Positions 1 to 7,647 of a stretch of 64,000 bases of DNA are shown piece by piece. The first letter of the stretch is position 1, and every line of letters starts with the position of its first letter. The DNA lies in the NCBI GenBank assembly GCA_033762375.1, contig JANRLQ010000026.1, forward strand, positions 1 to 64,000. The letters are read 5' to 3'. The stretch is from RDXT01 sp033762375 (lineage in GTDB: Bacteria > Bacteroidota > Bacteroidia > J057). The notes under the pieces are model-generated. The model had not been told where the DNA came from and made no database searches. It saw only the letters and a list, made by a program, of their open reading frames with translations. The position numbers were made by a program, and so were the translations under genes.

Positions 1-720
1 TACCGGGTGTACCGGCGCCTGCCCGGGAGCCAGACCTTCACCCTGATAGCAGAGCTGACAGATCCTACTCTGCGGAGTTATACAGACGTCCTGCCCCCTG
101 GTGCAGGACCGGTATGTTACCAGCTCAGCGTGCAGGACAACTGTGGTATAGAACAATTTACCCCGGAGCACTGTCTGATGGACCTGGAGGCTCAGGAACA
201 GGATTTCCGGGGTATTCTCTCCTGGAGTGCCTACACAGGCTGGACACCCGTTGGGTATGAGGTATGGCGTACCGGCCCTGACAGCAGTGAAGTCCTGATC
301 GCCACCACGGGGGCTTCCCCCACGGTCTGGATTGACCTGCGCCTCCCGGAGACCCAGCCGACGATCTGCTATCGGATCAAGGCGATCCCCCCCGATGGCG
401 TGTGTGGGACAGAATCATGGTCACCCCAGCGCTGTATTGCCCTGGAGCCGATCGTATTCCTCCCCAATGCCTTCACCCCTAACGGAGACAATGTCAATGA
501 TGTGTTCCGGGCATCAGCTGTATTTGCCCAGACCTTCGAGATGGTCATTTACAACCGATGGGGACGCGAAGTCTTTCGCACCAGTGACCCTGTCGGTGGC
601 TGGGATGGGACGGCACGGGGACAGGCCCAGCCAGAGGGCGTATATCTCTGCCGGATCAACTGGACAGACCGCCTGGGGGCCAGGTTTGAGCGGGCCGGAA
701 GTGTAACCCTGATCCGATAA
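1..720 (+). CDS. C-terminal part of a large secreted protein with gliding-motility-type (CHU_C) sorting domain
   Basis: The reading frame is open from the first base, so this is the 3' end of a gene that begins outside the window. The visible ~240 residues contain two fibronectin-like stretches with paired cysteines (pattern CYxL...C...P), such as those seen in large Bacteroidota adhesins. The last ~85 residues form the gliding motility-associated C-terminal domain: FLPNAFTPNGDNVNDVF, then VIYNRWGREVF, then WDGT and a final VTLIR strand. In this family that domain is the type B signal for the type IX secretion system. The product is therefore probably secreted or surface-attached. Its upstream domains and function cannot be judged here. 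Confidence 0.88.
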   Translation, partial: YRVYRRLPGSQTFTLIAELTDPTLRSYTDVLPPGAGPVCYQLSVQDNCGIEQFTPEHCLMDLEAQEQDFRGILSWSAYTGWTPVGYEVWRTGPDSSEVLIATTGASPTVWIDLRLPETQPTICYRIKAIPPDGVCGTESWSPQRCIALEPIVFLPNAFTPNGDNVNDVFRASAVFAQTFEMVIYNRWGREVFRTSDPVGGWDGTARGQAQPEGVYLCRINWTDRLGARFERAGSVTLIR

Positions 721-863
721 AGAATTGAAGATCAAAATAGTACGTCCGGCTTACGCATCGTTCCGCTTGGTTTAGCGGGTTATTTTGGGTAGCTTGAATT
801 ACCATTTACAACCCCCTCCCGCCGGGGGGCGTCTATTTGCTTACACCTGACTTCACTACGCCT

Positions 864-2510
864 ATGAGCCATACACTTACCCGCCGGGAGCTATTCCAGC
901 TCAGGCACCGTGCGCCAGACGGCCTGGCCCGGATCACAGACACGGGCCTCGCACCCTACCAGGGTCCATGGGGAGGCCACGAGGTACGACATTTGCTCCG
1001 GCGCACCCTGTTTGGGGTGAAGCGGGAAGAGGTAACGGCCTTTGAAGGCCTGACGCCTGAGCAGGCGGTAGAAACCCTGCTTGTCACAGGTGCCCCCCCC
1101 TCCCCACCCGTCAACAACTACCATGACGCTGCGGTCCAGGATCCCGCCGTCCCCCCGGGAGAAACCTGGGTGGACGCCGCTTTTAATGCAGATGTCGAGT
1201 ATGCCCGGTATGTCTCGCTCAAAGGCTGGTGGATCGGATTGATGACGCATCAGGCCGCCACGATCGAGGAAAAAATGATCATCTTCTGGCACAACCAACT
1301 GGCAACCCAGGCTGGCGGGGTGTTTAATGCCCGGATGTGGTACCGGCACCTGGGAATCCTGCGTACGCATTGTCTGGGTAATTTTAAGACCCTGGTGCGG
1401 GAGATCACCCTGGACCCGCTGATGCTGATCTACCTCAACGGGGCCTTCAGTGAAAAAGGTGCCCCGGACGAAAACTATGCACGGGAGCTTCAGGAACTCT
1501 TTTGCATCGGAAAAGGCCCCGGCTCCCAGTACACCGAGGATGATGTGCAGGCGGCTGCCCGGGTACTCACCGGCTGGCGGGTAGACTGGGACCTGATGAC
1601 TTCGTTTTTTGAGCCGTATTTTCATGATACGGAAGACAAGCAGTTTTCTGGTTTTTATAACAATACCCTCATCACAGGCCGCACGGGCCCTGATGGGGCG
1701 CAGGAGCTGGACGACCTGCTGGACATGATCTTTGCTAATCCCGAGACAGCGTTGTTTCTCTGTCGCAAGCTGTACCGTTTTTTTGTGTACCGGACGATTA
1801 CGGAGCAGGCGGAGCGGGATGTGATTGTACCTTTGGCAGAGATTTTCCGGGCCAATAACTACGAAATCAGGCCTGTGCTGGCCGCCCTGCTGAAGTCAGA
1901 GCACTTTTACGACCTCAACCACCGCAATGCCATGATCAAAAGCCCGCTGGACTTTGTGATCGGGCTAAGCCGTGAGTATGCCCTGCCTTTTCCGGACGCC
2001 ACGCAGCTCCGGGACAGCTATACCCTCCGGATGTATTTCTGGTATGTGCTCAACGTACTCCAGCAAGACCCTGGTGACCCACCTAACGTGGCGGGCTGGC
2101 CCGCCTGGCACCAGGACCCGCAGTTTGACCGGTTCTGGATCACGACGGCTACCCTCCCCAAACGGGCTGAGTTTATAGAGGCCATGATCAACTATGGCTA
2201 CTCGACGGATACCTTCCGGATTATTATGGATACCATCGCGCATACGGCAGGATTTCCGGCACCAGAAGACCCGGAGGCCCTGATAGATGCCGCCCTTGCC
2301 CACATGACAGAGGTGACACCCGCCCCACAGGTACGACAGAACCTCAAGCGTATCCTGCTCTCCAACCAGCTCTCCGACTACTACTGGACGGATGCCTGGC
2401 TGGCCTATACGTTTGACCCTGCCAATGAGATGAAGCGGTTTACGGTCGAAAGCCGCCTCAAGGCATTCTATAAGTCCCTGATTCAACTGGAAGAAAACCA
2501 ACTCATGTAA
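864..2510 (+). CDS. DUF1800 domain-containing protein
   Basis: A 548-residue protein of the DUF1800 family, of unknown biochemical function and usually encoded next to a DUF1501 protein, as here. Family marks include RHLLRRTLFG near the N-terminus, the stretch IIFWHNQLAT, PDENYARELQELFCIGKG followed by DDVQAAARVLTGWR, and PPNVAGWPAW near the C-terminus. The ATG at 864 is preferred over a TTG at 837: it gives the normal N-terminus MSHTLTRREL, and the nine extra residues look non-coding. No signal peptide is evident. The stop lies five bases before the next ATG, so the two genes are almost certainly cotranscribed. Confidence 0.9.
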   Translation: MSHTLTRRELFQLRHRAPDGLARITDTGLAPYQGPWGGHEVRHLLRRTLFGVKREEVTAFEGLTPEQAVETLLVTGAPPSPPVNNYHDAAVQDPAVPPGETWVDAAFNADVEYARYVSLKGWWIGLMTHQAATIEEKMIIFWHNQLATQAGGVFNARMWYRHLGILRTHCLGNFKTLVREITLDPLMLIYLNGAFSEKGAPDENYARELQELFCIGKGPGSQYTEDDVQAAARVLTGWRVDWDLMTSFFEPYFHDTEDKQFSGFYNNTLITGRTGPDGAQELDDLLDMIFANPETALFLCRKLYRFFVYRTITEQAERDVIVPLAEIFRANNYEIRPVLAALLKSEHFYDLNHRNAMIKSPLDFVIGLSREYALPFPDATQLRDSYTLRMYFWYVLNVLQQDPGDPPNVAGWPAWHQDPQFDRFWITTATLPKRAEFIEAMINYGYSTDTFRIIMDTIAHTAGFPAPEDPEALIDAALAHMTEVTPAPQVRQNLKRILLSNQLSDYYWTDAWLAYTFDPANEMKRFTVESRLKAFYKSLIQLEENQLM

Positions 2511-2515
2511 CCCCG

Positions 2516-4096
2516 ATGAAAAGGCGTCATTTTATCCAATATACAGCCGCCGGGGTGGCCCTGCCGACCTTGCTGAACGGCTTCTCGCTGCGAGCCCTGG
2601 CCTCGTCTCCCCTCGCAGGCGGACTGGAAGCTGCCAGCGCTGACAATGATCATGTCCTGGTCCTCATCCAGATGGGCGGGGGCAATGACGGACTGAATAC
2701 CATCGTACCGATTGATCAGTACGACCGCCTCAACCGGCTCAGGCCGCAAGTCATCCTCCCGGAAAATAAACTCCTCTCAATCACCGGCCAGGACAAACTG
2801 GCCCTGCATCCGGCCATGGAGGGTGTCCGTGGCCTCTACGACCAGGGACTCATGCAGATCGTACAGTCTGTTGGGTACCCTAACCCCAACTACTCCCACT
2901 TCCGGGCGACCGATATCTGGCTTACCGGCTCTTCAGCCGAAGAAGTCCTCGGCACAGGCTGGGCCGGACGGTACCTCGCCCACGAGTATCCCAACTATCC
3001 CGCAGGATACCCGAACCTGACCATGCCAGACCCCCTCTCCCTGGAGATCGGATACTCGCAGTCTGTGATGTTTCAGGGTCCGGCTACCGGGATGGGCATG
3101 GCGATCACCGATCCCGAATACTTCTATACCCTGGTAGAAGGCGGGCAAGCCCCGGCACCGGCTACCCTGGCTGGTGAGCAGCTCAGTTATGTGCGCCTGA
3201 TCGCCTCTCAGTCCAACCTGTACAACGCTGTCGTCTCCCAAGCCTGGAATCGCTCTGAAAACCGGGTCACCTATCCCGACCGCAACTACCTGGCCCAACA
3301 ACTCAAGATAGTAGCCCGCCTGATTGCCGGTGGCCTCAAAACCCGGATTTACCTGGTGCATATTGACGGATTTGATACGCATGACAACCAGGTTGTCGCC
3401 AGTGACCATACCCTCGGGGAGCATGCGGACCTGCTCCGCCAGCTTTCGACCGCGATGACAGCATTTATGCGCGACATCAAGTCCCTTGGCGTTCAGAACC
3501 GGGTGCTGGCCATGACTTTTTCGGAGTTTGGCCGGAGGATCATCGCCAATAACAGCAATGGCACCGACCACGGATCAGCAGCACCGGTCATGATTTTTGG
3601 GCACGGTATCGAGGGTGGTGTCATCGGGCACAACCCCCTGATCCCAGGCTCAGCCAGCGTGGACGACAATATCCCCATGCAGACGGACTTCCGGTCCCTG
3701 TATGCGACCCTGATGCAGGATTGGTTTTGTGTGCCCTCAGAAGACCTCAACGGGATCTCCCTGGGTGAGTTTCCAACGCTGCCGCTGATCCGGGTCAACT
3801 CCTGTGTACCCGATACTATCCGCCAACTCAATGAACAGGCCGGTAAACTCCTCCTGGTCAATACACCTAATCCCTTCGGACAGTCCACCCGCCTGACCTT
3901 TGAGTCAGTAGGCGGCCAGACCATGATCCAGATATTTGACCGGACCGGACGCCTCATCACGACCCCTGTCAGCCAGTATCTGGAGGCTGGTGACTATACG
4001 TATGACTGGGATACCGGAACACTGCCCAGCGGCTCCTACTATGCCCGGCTCCAGACCGGAAGCCTGGCCCAGGTCCGCACGTTACTTAAACTGTAA
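2516..4096 (+). CDS. DUF1501 family protein with Tat-like signal and T9SS sorting domain
   Basis: A 526-residue DUF1501 protein, a sulfatase/alkaline-phosphatase-like fold. The N-terminus MKRRHFIQYTAAGVALPTLL is a twin-arginine-type signal. Family motifs include QMGGGNDGLNTIVP, HYSHFRATDIW-like NYSHFRATDIW, HIDGFDTHDNQ, TFSEFGRRIIANNSNGTDHG and the preceding MTAFMRDI. The final ~80 residues (from LLVNTPNPFGQST to RTLLKL) form a type A T9SS C-terminal sorting domain with the PNPF motif and SGSYYARL. The protein is thus predicted to cross the inner membrane by Tat or Sec and the outer membrane by T9SS. It is cotranscribed with the DUF1800 gene; the pair occurs widely but its substrate is unknown. 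Confidence 0.92.
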   Translation: MKRRHFIQYTAAGVALPTLLNGFSLRALASSPLAGGLEAASADNDHVLVLIQMGGGNDGLNTIVPIDQYDRLNRLRPQVILPENKLLSITGQDKLALHPAMEGVRGLYDQGLMQIVQSVGYPNPNYSHFRATDIWLTGSSAEEVLGTGWAGRYLAHEYPNYPAGYPNLTMPDPLSLEIGYSQSVMFQGPATGMGMAITDPEYFYTLVEGGQAPAPATLAGEQLSYVRLIASQSNLYNAVVSQAWNRSENRVTYPDRNYLAQQLKIVARLIAGGLKTRIYLVHIDGFDTHDNQVVASDHTLGEHADLLRQLSTAMTAFMRDIKSLGVQNRVLAMTFSEFGRRIIANNSNGTDHGSAAPVMIFGHGIEGGVIGHNPLIPGSASVDDNIPMQTDFRSLYATLMQDWFCVPSEDLNGISLGEFPTLPLIRVNSCVPDTIRQLNEQAGKLLLVNTPNPFGQSTRLTFESVGGQTMIQIFDRTGRLITTPVSQYLEAGDYTYDWDTGTLPSGSYYARLQTGSLAQVRTLLKL

Positions 4097-4112
4097 TCCC
4101 TATGGCCTGATA

Positions 4113-4139
4113 CCCCTGCTGTCTCTACAACAGCAGGGG
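4113..4139. terminator. Hairpin between convergent genes
   Basis: A perfect 10-bp inverted repeat (4113-4122 with 4130-4139, loop 7 nt) lies between the stops of the DUF1501 gene and the small minus-strand membrane protein gene. No long T-run follows on either strand, so it may act as a bidirectional or weak terminator. Confidence 0.5.
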
Positions 4140-4154
4140 ACTGGGCGATAAACC

Positions 4155-4424
4155 TCACGGCGTGGTTGTCCGTTTTTTGATCTCGGCCTGGATCGCGCCG
4201 AGACGGCCCCCGTTGATTGTCGTGAGGGCACTGATCATCAGCATGATGATGATGACTGGCATGGACATCTTAGGACCTCCGTGTGTACTCAGGTACAGGA
4301 GGTAGATCACAGCCCCTATGAGGATAACCAAAAAACCGATCAATAATCCGACCAGCATACGCATGCGTTTTTCTTGCGTGCGGAGTTCGTCGAGGGACAT
4401 ATCTTGAAAAGGAGCAGATGCCAT
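4155..4424 (-). CDS. Small two-TM membrane protein, hypothetical
   Basis: An 89-residue protein starting at MASAPFQDMSLDEL; the frame extends 42 residues further upstream, but that part does not read like a natural N-terminus. After a short charged helix (DELRTQEKRMR) come two hydrophobic segments, roughly residues 25-47 and 56-73, and then a charged tail (IQAEIKKRTTTP). This predicts a two-helix inner-membrane hairpin with cytoplasmic ends. Small proteins of this shape are common and uncharacterised in Bacteroidota. I cannot assign a function. It is monocistronic, convergent with the DUF1501 gene and divergent from the lipoprotein at 4600. Confidence 0.6.
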   Translation of the reverse strand: MASAPFQDMSLDELRTQEKRMRMLVGLLIGFLVILIGAVIYLLYLSTHGGPKMSMPVIIIMLMISALTTINGGRLGAIQAEIKKRTTTP

Positions 4425-4599
4425 AGGGGTCAGGAGAATAGGGTTAATAGGTATCACCAGACTGAAAAAACTGATATTAACCGAATTATACAACCATTGC
4501 CGTAAAAATCGCAGCATCATCCCTGTTTTTTTACCTGCCCGGTTATTCATCCAGACAAGTGCATACCTTATCTTTAGGTCTGATTAACCCCTTATATAC

Positions 4600-4974
4600 A
4601 TGAAAACCCTGCCGCATCTCGTCCTGCTGCTGTCGCTATATGCCTGCGACACCCAGGCCCCCCTGAGGGCCGGACGCTGGGATGCCCGTACGATTCGCAC
4701 CCCCTCGTCCGTCACCTCTGCCGCCAAAACCTACCGCCTTGAGCTGCGGGCTGACGGGACTGCTGAAATGGAGCTTGATGCCAATACCTGTATAGGCACC
4801 TGGACGGCTGAGCCTGAAAGTATCTCCCTGACATGTACCTACAGATGCTGTGACAGTGTATTTGCAGAGCGCCTGGTCCGGCTGATCAACCGGTCTCCTG
4901 CGTATGTTGTGGATGGCTCACTCCTCCGCGTCACGCTGGGAGATACGATTGCTGAGTTTCGGGCTGTACCCTGA
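4600..4974 (+). CDS. Small lipoprotein, hypothetical
   Basis: A 124-residue protein whose N-terminus MKTLPHLVLLLSLYAC is a lipoprotein signal peptide with the lipobox cysteine at residue 16. The mature part has short beta-type stretches typical of lipocalin-like or META/HslJ-like small lipoproteins (LELRADGTAEMEL, CIGTWTAEPESISL), with a CCD motif near the middle. It ends eight bases before the convergent rarA stop. Its membrane anchoring is well supported; any function is unknown. A near-match to the Bacteroidota -7 box (TATCTTTA, 4569-4576) lies about 24 bases upstream of the ATG. Confidence 0.65.
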   Translation: MKTLPHLVLLLSLYACDTQAPLRAGRWDARTIRTPSSVTSAAKTYRLELRADGTAEMELDANTCIGTWTAEPESISLTCTYRCCDSVFAERLVRLINRSPAYVVDGSLLRVTLGDTIAEFRAVP

Positions 4975-4981
4975 TCAGGGA

Positions 4982-6292
4982 TCACCCCCCGTATTTACCC
5001 CCCCAGAGATTTCGGATGAACTGCCGGATCCTCGACTCGGTACCGGCGTCTTTGGGCCGGTAAAAAGACTTACCCCGCAGGCCTTCCGGCATAAACTCCT
5101 GATGATCCACCTCTCCGGCGTGATCATGTGAGTATTTATAAGCAGCTCCGTATCCCATGTCTTTCATCAGGCGGGTGGGCGAATTACGCAGGTGGAGGGG
5201 GACCGGGTGGGGTGGCTGAGACCTGACAAACTGGAGTGCCTCGTCTATTGCCAGGTAGGCTGCATTGCTTTTTTCGGAGGTAGCCAGGTACGTAGTCGCC
5301 TGGGCCAGGACGATCCGCCCCTCTGGCATGCCGATCAGGCTCACAGACTGGAAGCAGGCATTGGCGATCAGCAGGGCGTTGGGATTGGCATTGCCGATGT
5401 CTTCGGCAGCGAGGATGACCAGCCGCCGGGCAATAAATGTCACGTCTTCGCCCCCGTCCAGCATCCGGGCCAGGTAATAAATAGCCGCATTGGGGTCACC
5501 GCCCCGCACCGACTTGATAAACGCCGAAATAAGGTCATAATGCTGCTCACCGTCTTTGTCATACAGGGCCACATGGGTCTGGGCTGTCTCCATCAGGGCC
5601 TGGTCTGTGACGATGACGGGATCAGGTCCCTGCCAGGCATTGACAAAAATTTCCAGCAGGGTAAGCGACTTCCGGGCATCTCCTCCGGCGATCCGGTACA
5701 GCGCATCTGTTTCCTGAAGGCTAATGTCCCGCTGGCCTAACTCCACATCCTCCCGTATGGCACGCTCCAGCAGCTGACGGACGGCGCCCTCATCCAACGG
5801 ATACAGGGAATACACCTGGGCACGGGAGAGTAGTGCACTATTAACCTCAAAAGAAGGATTTTCGGTCGTAGCGCCGATCAGGGTGACACGTCCTTTTTCT
5901 ACGGCACCGAGCAGTGAGTCCTGCTGGGATTTATTGAACCGGTGAATCTCGTCAATAAACAAAACCGTCCCGGGTCGCCCCTCAGCAAATGCCAGGACCT
6001 CGCGTATCTCCTTGACTCCGGACGCTATGGCGCTGAGCTGGCGATACGGCCTGTCTGCATGCCGGGCGACGAGCTGCGCCAGGGTGGTTTTGCCCACACC
6101 CGGCGGCCCCCAGAAAATCATGGAGGGAATACGGCGGCTCTCGATCGCCCGTCGAAAAGGGCTATCTGCCTTAAGCAGGTGCGCTTGCCCGATCATCTCA
6201 TCCAGGGTACGGGGCCGCATACGCTCTGCGAGCGGCACATGGCGACCGGAGGCCTGGGGCTGACGGGGTTCGCTGGATTCAAACAGGTCCAT
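4982..6292 (-). CDS. rarA: Replication-associated recombination protein A (RarA/MgsA) AAA+ ATPase
   Basis: A 436-residue AAA+ ATPase of the RarA/MgsA/WRNIP1 family, which acts at stalled replication forks and resembles the clamp-loader ATPases. Visible features: PLAERMRPRTLDEMIGQAHLL at the N-terminus, Walker A GPPGVGKTT at about residue 62, Walker B VLFIDEIHRFNKSQQD, sensor 1 IGATTENPSFEVNSALLSR, then IAGGDARKSLTLLE. The C-terminal tetramerisation region contains SAFIKSVRGGDPNAAIYYLARML and AAEDIGNANPNAL. The start at MDLFESSEPR is chosen over one 18 residues upstream because it places the conserved N-terminus at the usual distance. Length matches the family. Confidence 0.97.
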   Translation of the reverse strand: MDLFESSEPRQPQASGRHVPLAERMRPRTLDEMIGQAHLLKADSPFRRAIESRRIPSMIFWGPPGVGKTTLAQLVARHADRPYRQLSAIASGVKEIREVLAFAEGRPGTVLFIDEIHRFNKSQQDSLLGAVEKGRVTLIGATTENPSFEVNSALLSRAQVYSLYPLDEGAVRQLLERAIREDVELGQRDISLQETDALYRIAGGDARKSLTLLEIFVNAWQGPDPVIVTDQALMETAQTHVALYDKDGEQHYDLISAFIKSVRGGDPNAAIYYLARMLDGGEDVTFIARRLVILAAEDIGNANPNALLIANACFQSVSLIGMPEGRIVLAQATTYLATSEKSNAAYLAIDEALQFVRSQPPHPVPLHLRNSPTRLMKDMGYGAAYKYSHDHAGEVDHQEFMPEGLRGKSFYRPKDAGTESRIRQFIRNLWGGKYGG

Positions 6293-6421
6293 ACAACAAT
6301 ACCTCCCCGAAAGTTCGCCAAAAAATGTCCCGCTACCAAATACCACCGGCCGAACTTCCTGATGCCCGGACCTGTCAGGATGTATCTTCCAGACATGTAT
6401 ATTGCAGCAGCTTTACCCCAT

Positions 6422-7576
6422 ATGGAAATACAGCGCGAGTTTTTCTGGATAGCCGTCATCCTCTGGCCAGGTACCGTGATGGGACTCCTGCTCAGCCTGG
6501 CATTGGTGTTTCGGCGGGAGGGAAACCGCCTCGTCAATGGCCTGATGGCCTTGTTTCTGCTGGGCATGGCCGGGCGCAGCGCGGTTTTTCTTTGGACCCG
6601 CAGTGGACTGGAGACCCTTCCGCTGCTTCCTGATCTTTTTCTTGCCCTCAACTGGGGATATGGGCCGCTGTTTTATTTTTTTGTGCGGGCCTATATAGAG
6701 CGGCATTTTTCTTTTGCGCGGACCCACCTCTGGCACCTGCTGCCGATCCCGGTCGCAATGGCCGTACGGTGGTACTTCTGGTCAACCGGTACTCGCCTCC
6801 GGGTGATCGAGATGCTGGAGGAGCATACCCTCCCGCCGCTGGAGTTTCAGATCGTCGGGAGCCTGATGTTGCTCACATTTGTAAGTTATCTTTTCCTGGG
6901 ATTTCGTCGTATTGTTTTGTACAACAGGCATATACGGGAGATGGCCTCGTTTACCGACACCCTTCATCTGCGGTGGCTCAGTTTTCTGGCGGGGGTCATG
7001 CTGCTGCCCATCGTGAGTGCCGTCGCGTCCCTCCTGGCGACGGGCTCGCCCCGGATCGCGCCCTATGTAGCGGGAGCCATCAGCGTCATGATCGGGATCA
7101 TCGGGCTGGCAGCGTGGATCAAGCCCGCCATCCTGAATGGAATCCCGCCCCGGCTTATGCTGGAGCAGGCAGAGGACCTGGAGCCCCCGCGCTACAGTTC
7201 GTCGTCACTTTCGCCCGAACAAAAAGAACGCTACCTCACCCAGATCACAGCCCACATGGAAACCCGCCGCCCCTGGCTCAACCAGGAGTTTACCCTGAGT
7301 GACCTGTCCGAGCAACTGGATATTAATGCAAAATACCTCTCGCAGGTCATCAATGAGCGACTGGAACAAAACTTTATGGAGTTTGTGAACGGATACCGGA
7401 TCCGGTATGCACAGGAGCTGCTTCTGCACCCCGCCTATCAGCACTATACGGTGCAGGCGATCGGGCACGAGGTGGGATTCAGGTCACGCTCAGCGTTTTA
7501 CGATGCCTTTCGGGAGGCTACGGGCCGCACCCCTGCTGCGTGGCGGGGCCAGGCTCAATCCGCGACTTTGTCCTGA
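6422..7576 (+). CDS. AraC-family transcriptional regulator with N-terminal membrane domain
   Basis: A 384-residue regulator starting at MEIQREFFWIAV. The frame runs much further upstream, but that part is antisense to rarA and is rejected. The first ~250 residues form about seven hydrophobic helices (for example GTVMGLLLSLALVF, PLFYFFVRAYIERHFSF, SLMLLTFVSYLFL). The C-terminal ~100 residues are an AraC/XylS DNA-binding domain with two helix-turn-helix units: FTLSDLSEQLDINAKYLSQV and YTVQAIGHEVGFRSRSAFYD, followed by FREATGRTPAAWR. Membrane-embedded AraC proteins of this layout are common in Bacteroidota. It lies just upstream of a TonB receptor gene and may regulate it, though that is inference. 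Confidence 0.9.
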   Translation: MEIQREFFWIAVILWPGTVMGLLLSLALVFRREGNRLVNGLMALFLLGMAGRSAVFLWTRSGLETLPLLPDLFLALNWGYGPLFYFFVRAYIERHFSFARTHLWHLLPIPVAMAVRWYFWSTGTRLRVIEMLEEHTLPPLEFQIVGSLMLLTFVSYLFLGFRRIVLYNRHIREMASFTDTLHLRWLSFLAGVMLLPIVSAVASLLATGSPRIAPYVAGAISVMIGIIGLAAWIKPAILNGIPPRLMLEQAEDLEPPRYSSSSLSPEQKERYLTQITAHMETRRPWLNQEFTLSDLSEQLDINAKYLSQVINERLEQNFMEFVNGYRIRYAQELLLHPAYQHYTVQAIGHEVGFRSRSAFYDAFREATGRTPAAWRGQAQSATLS

Positions 7577-7647
7577 TTCCGGCAGGCGGACATCCGGATT
7601 CCTGCATCAGGACGGCGGACCTGCCGGGGGCCCGTTAGAGAGGGTGA

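Noticed and set aside
5942..6421. 160-codon N-terminal extension of the AraC-type regulator
   Set aside because: It runs antisense through the start of rarA and lacks regulator-like sequence; the membrane domain begins at 6422.
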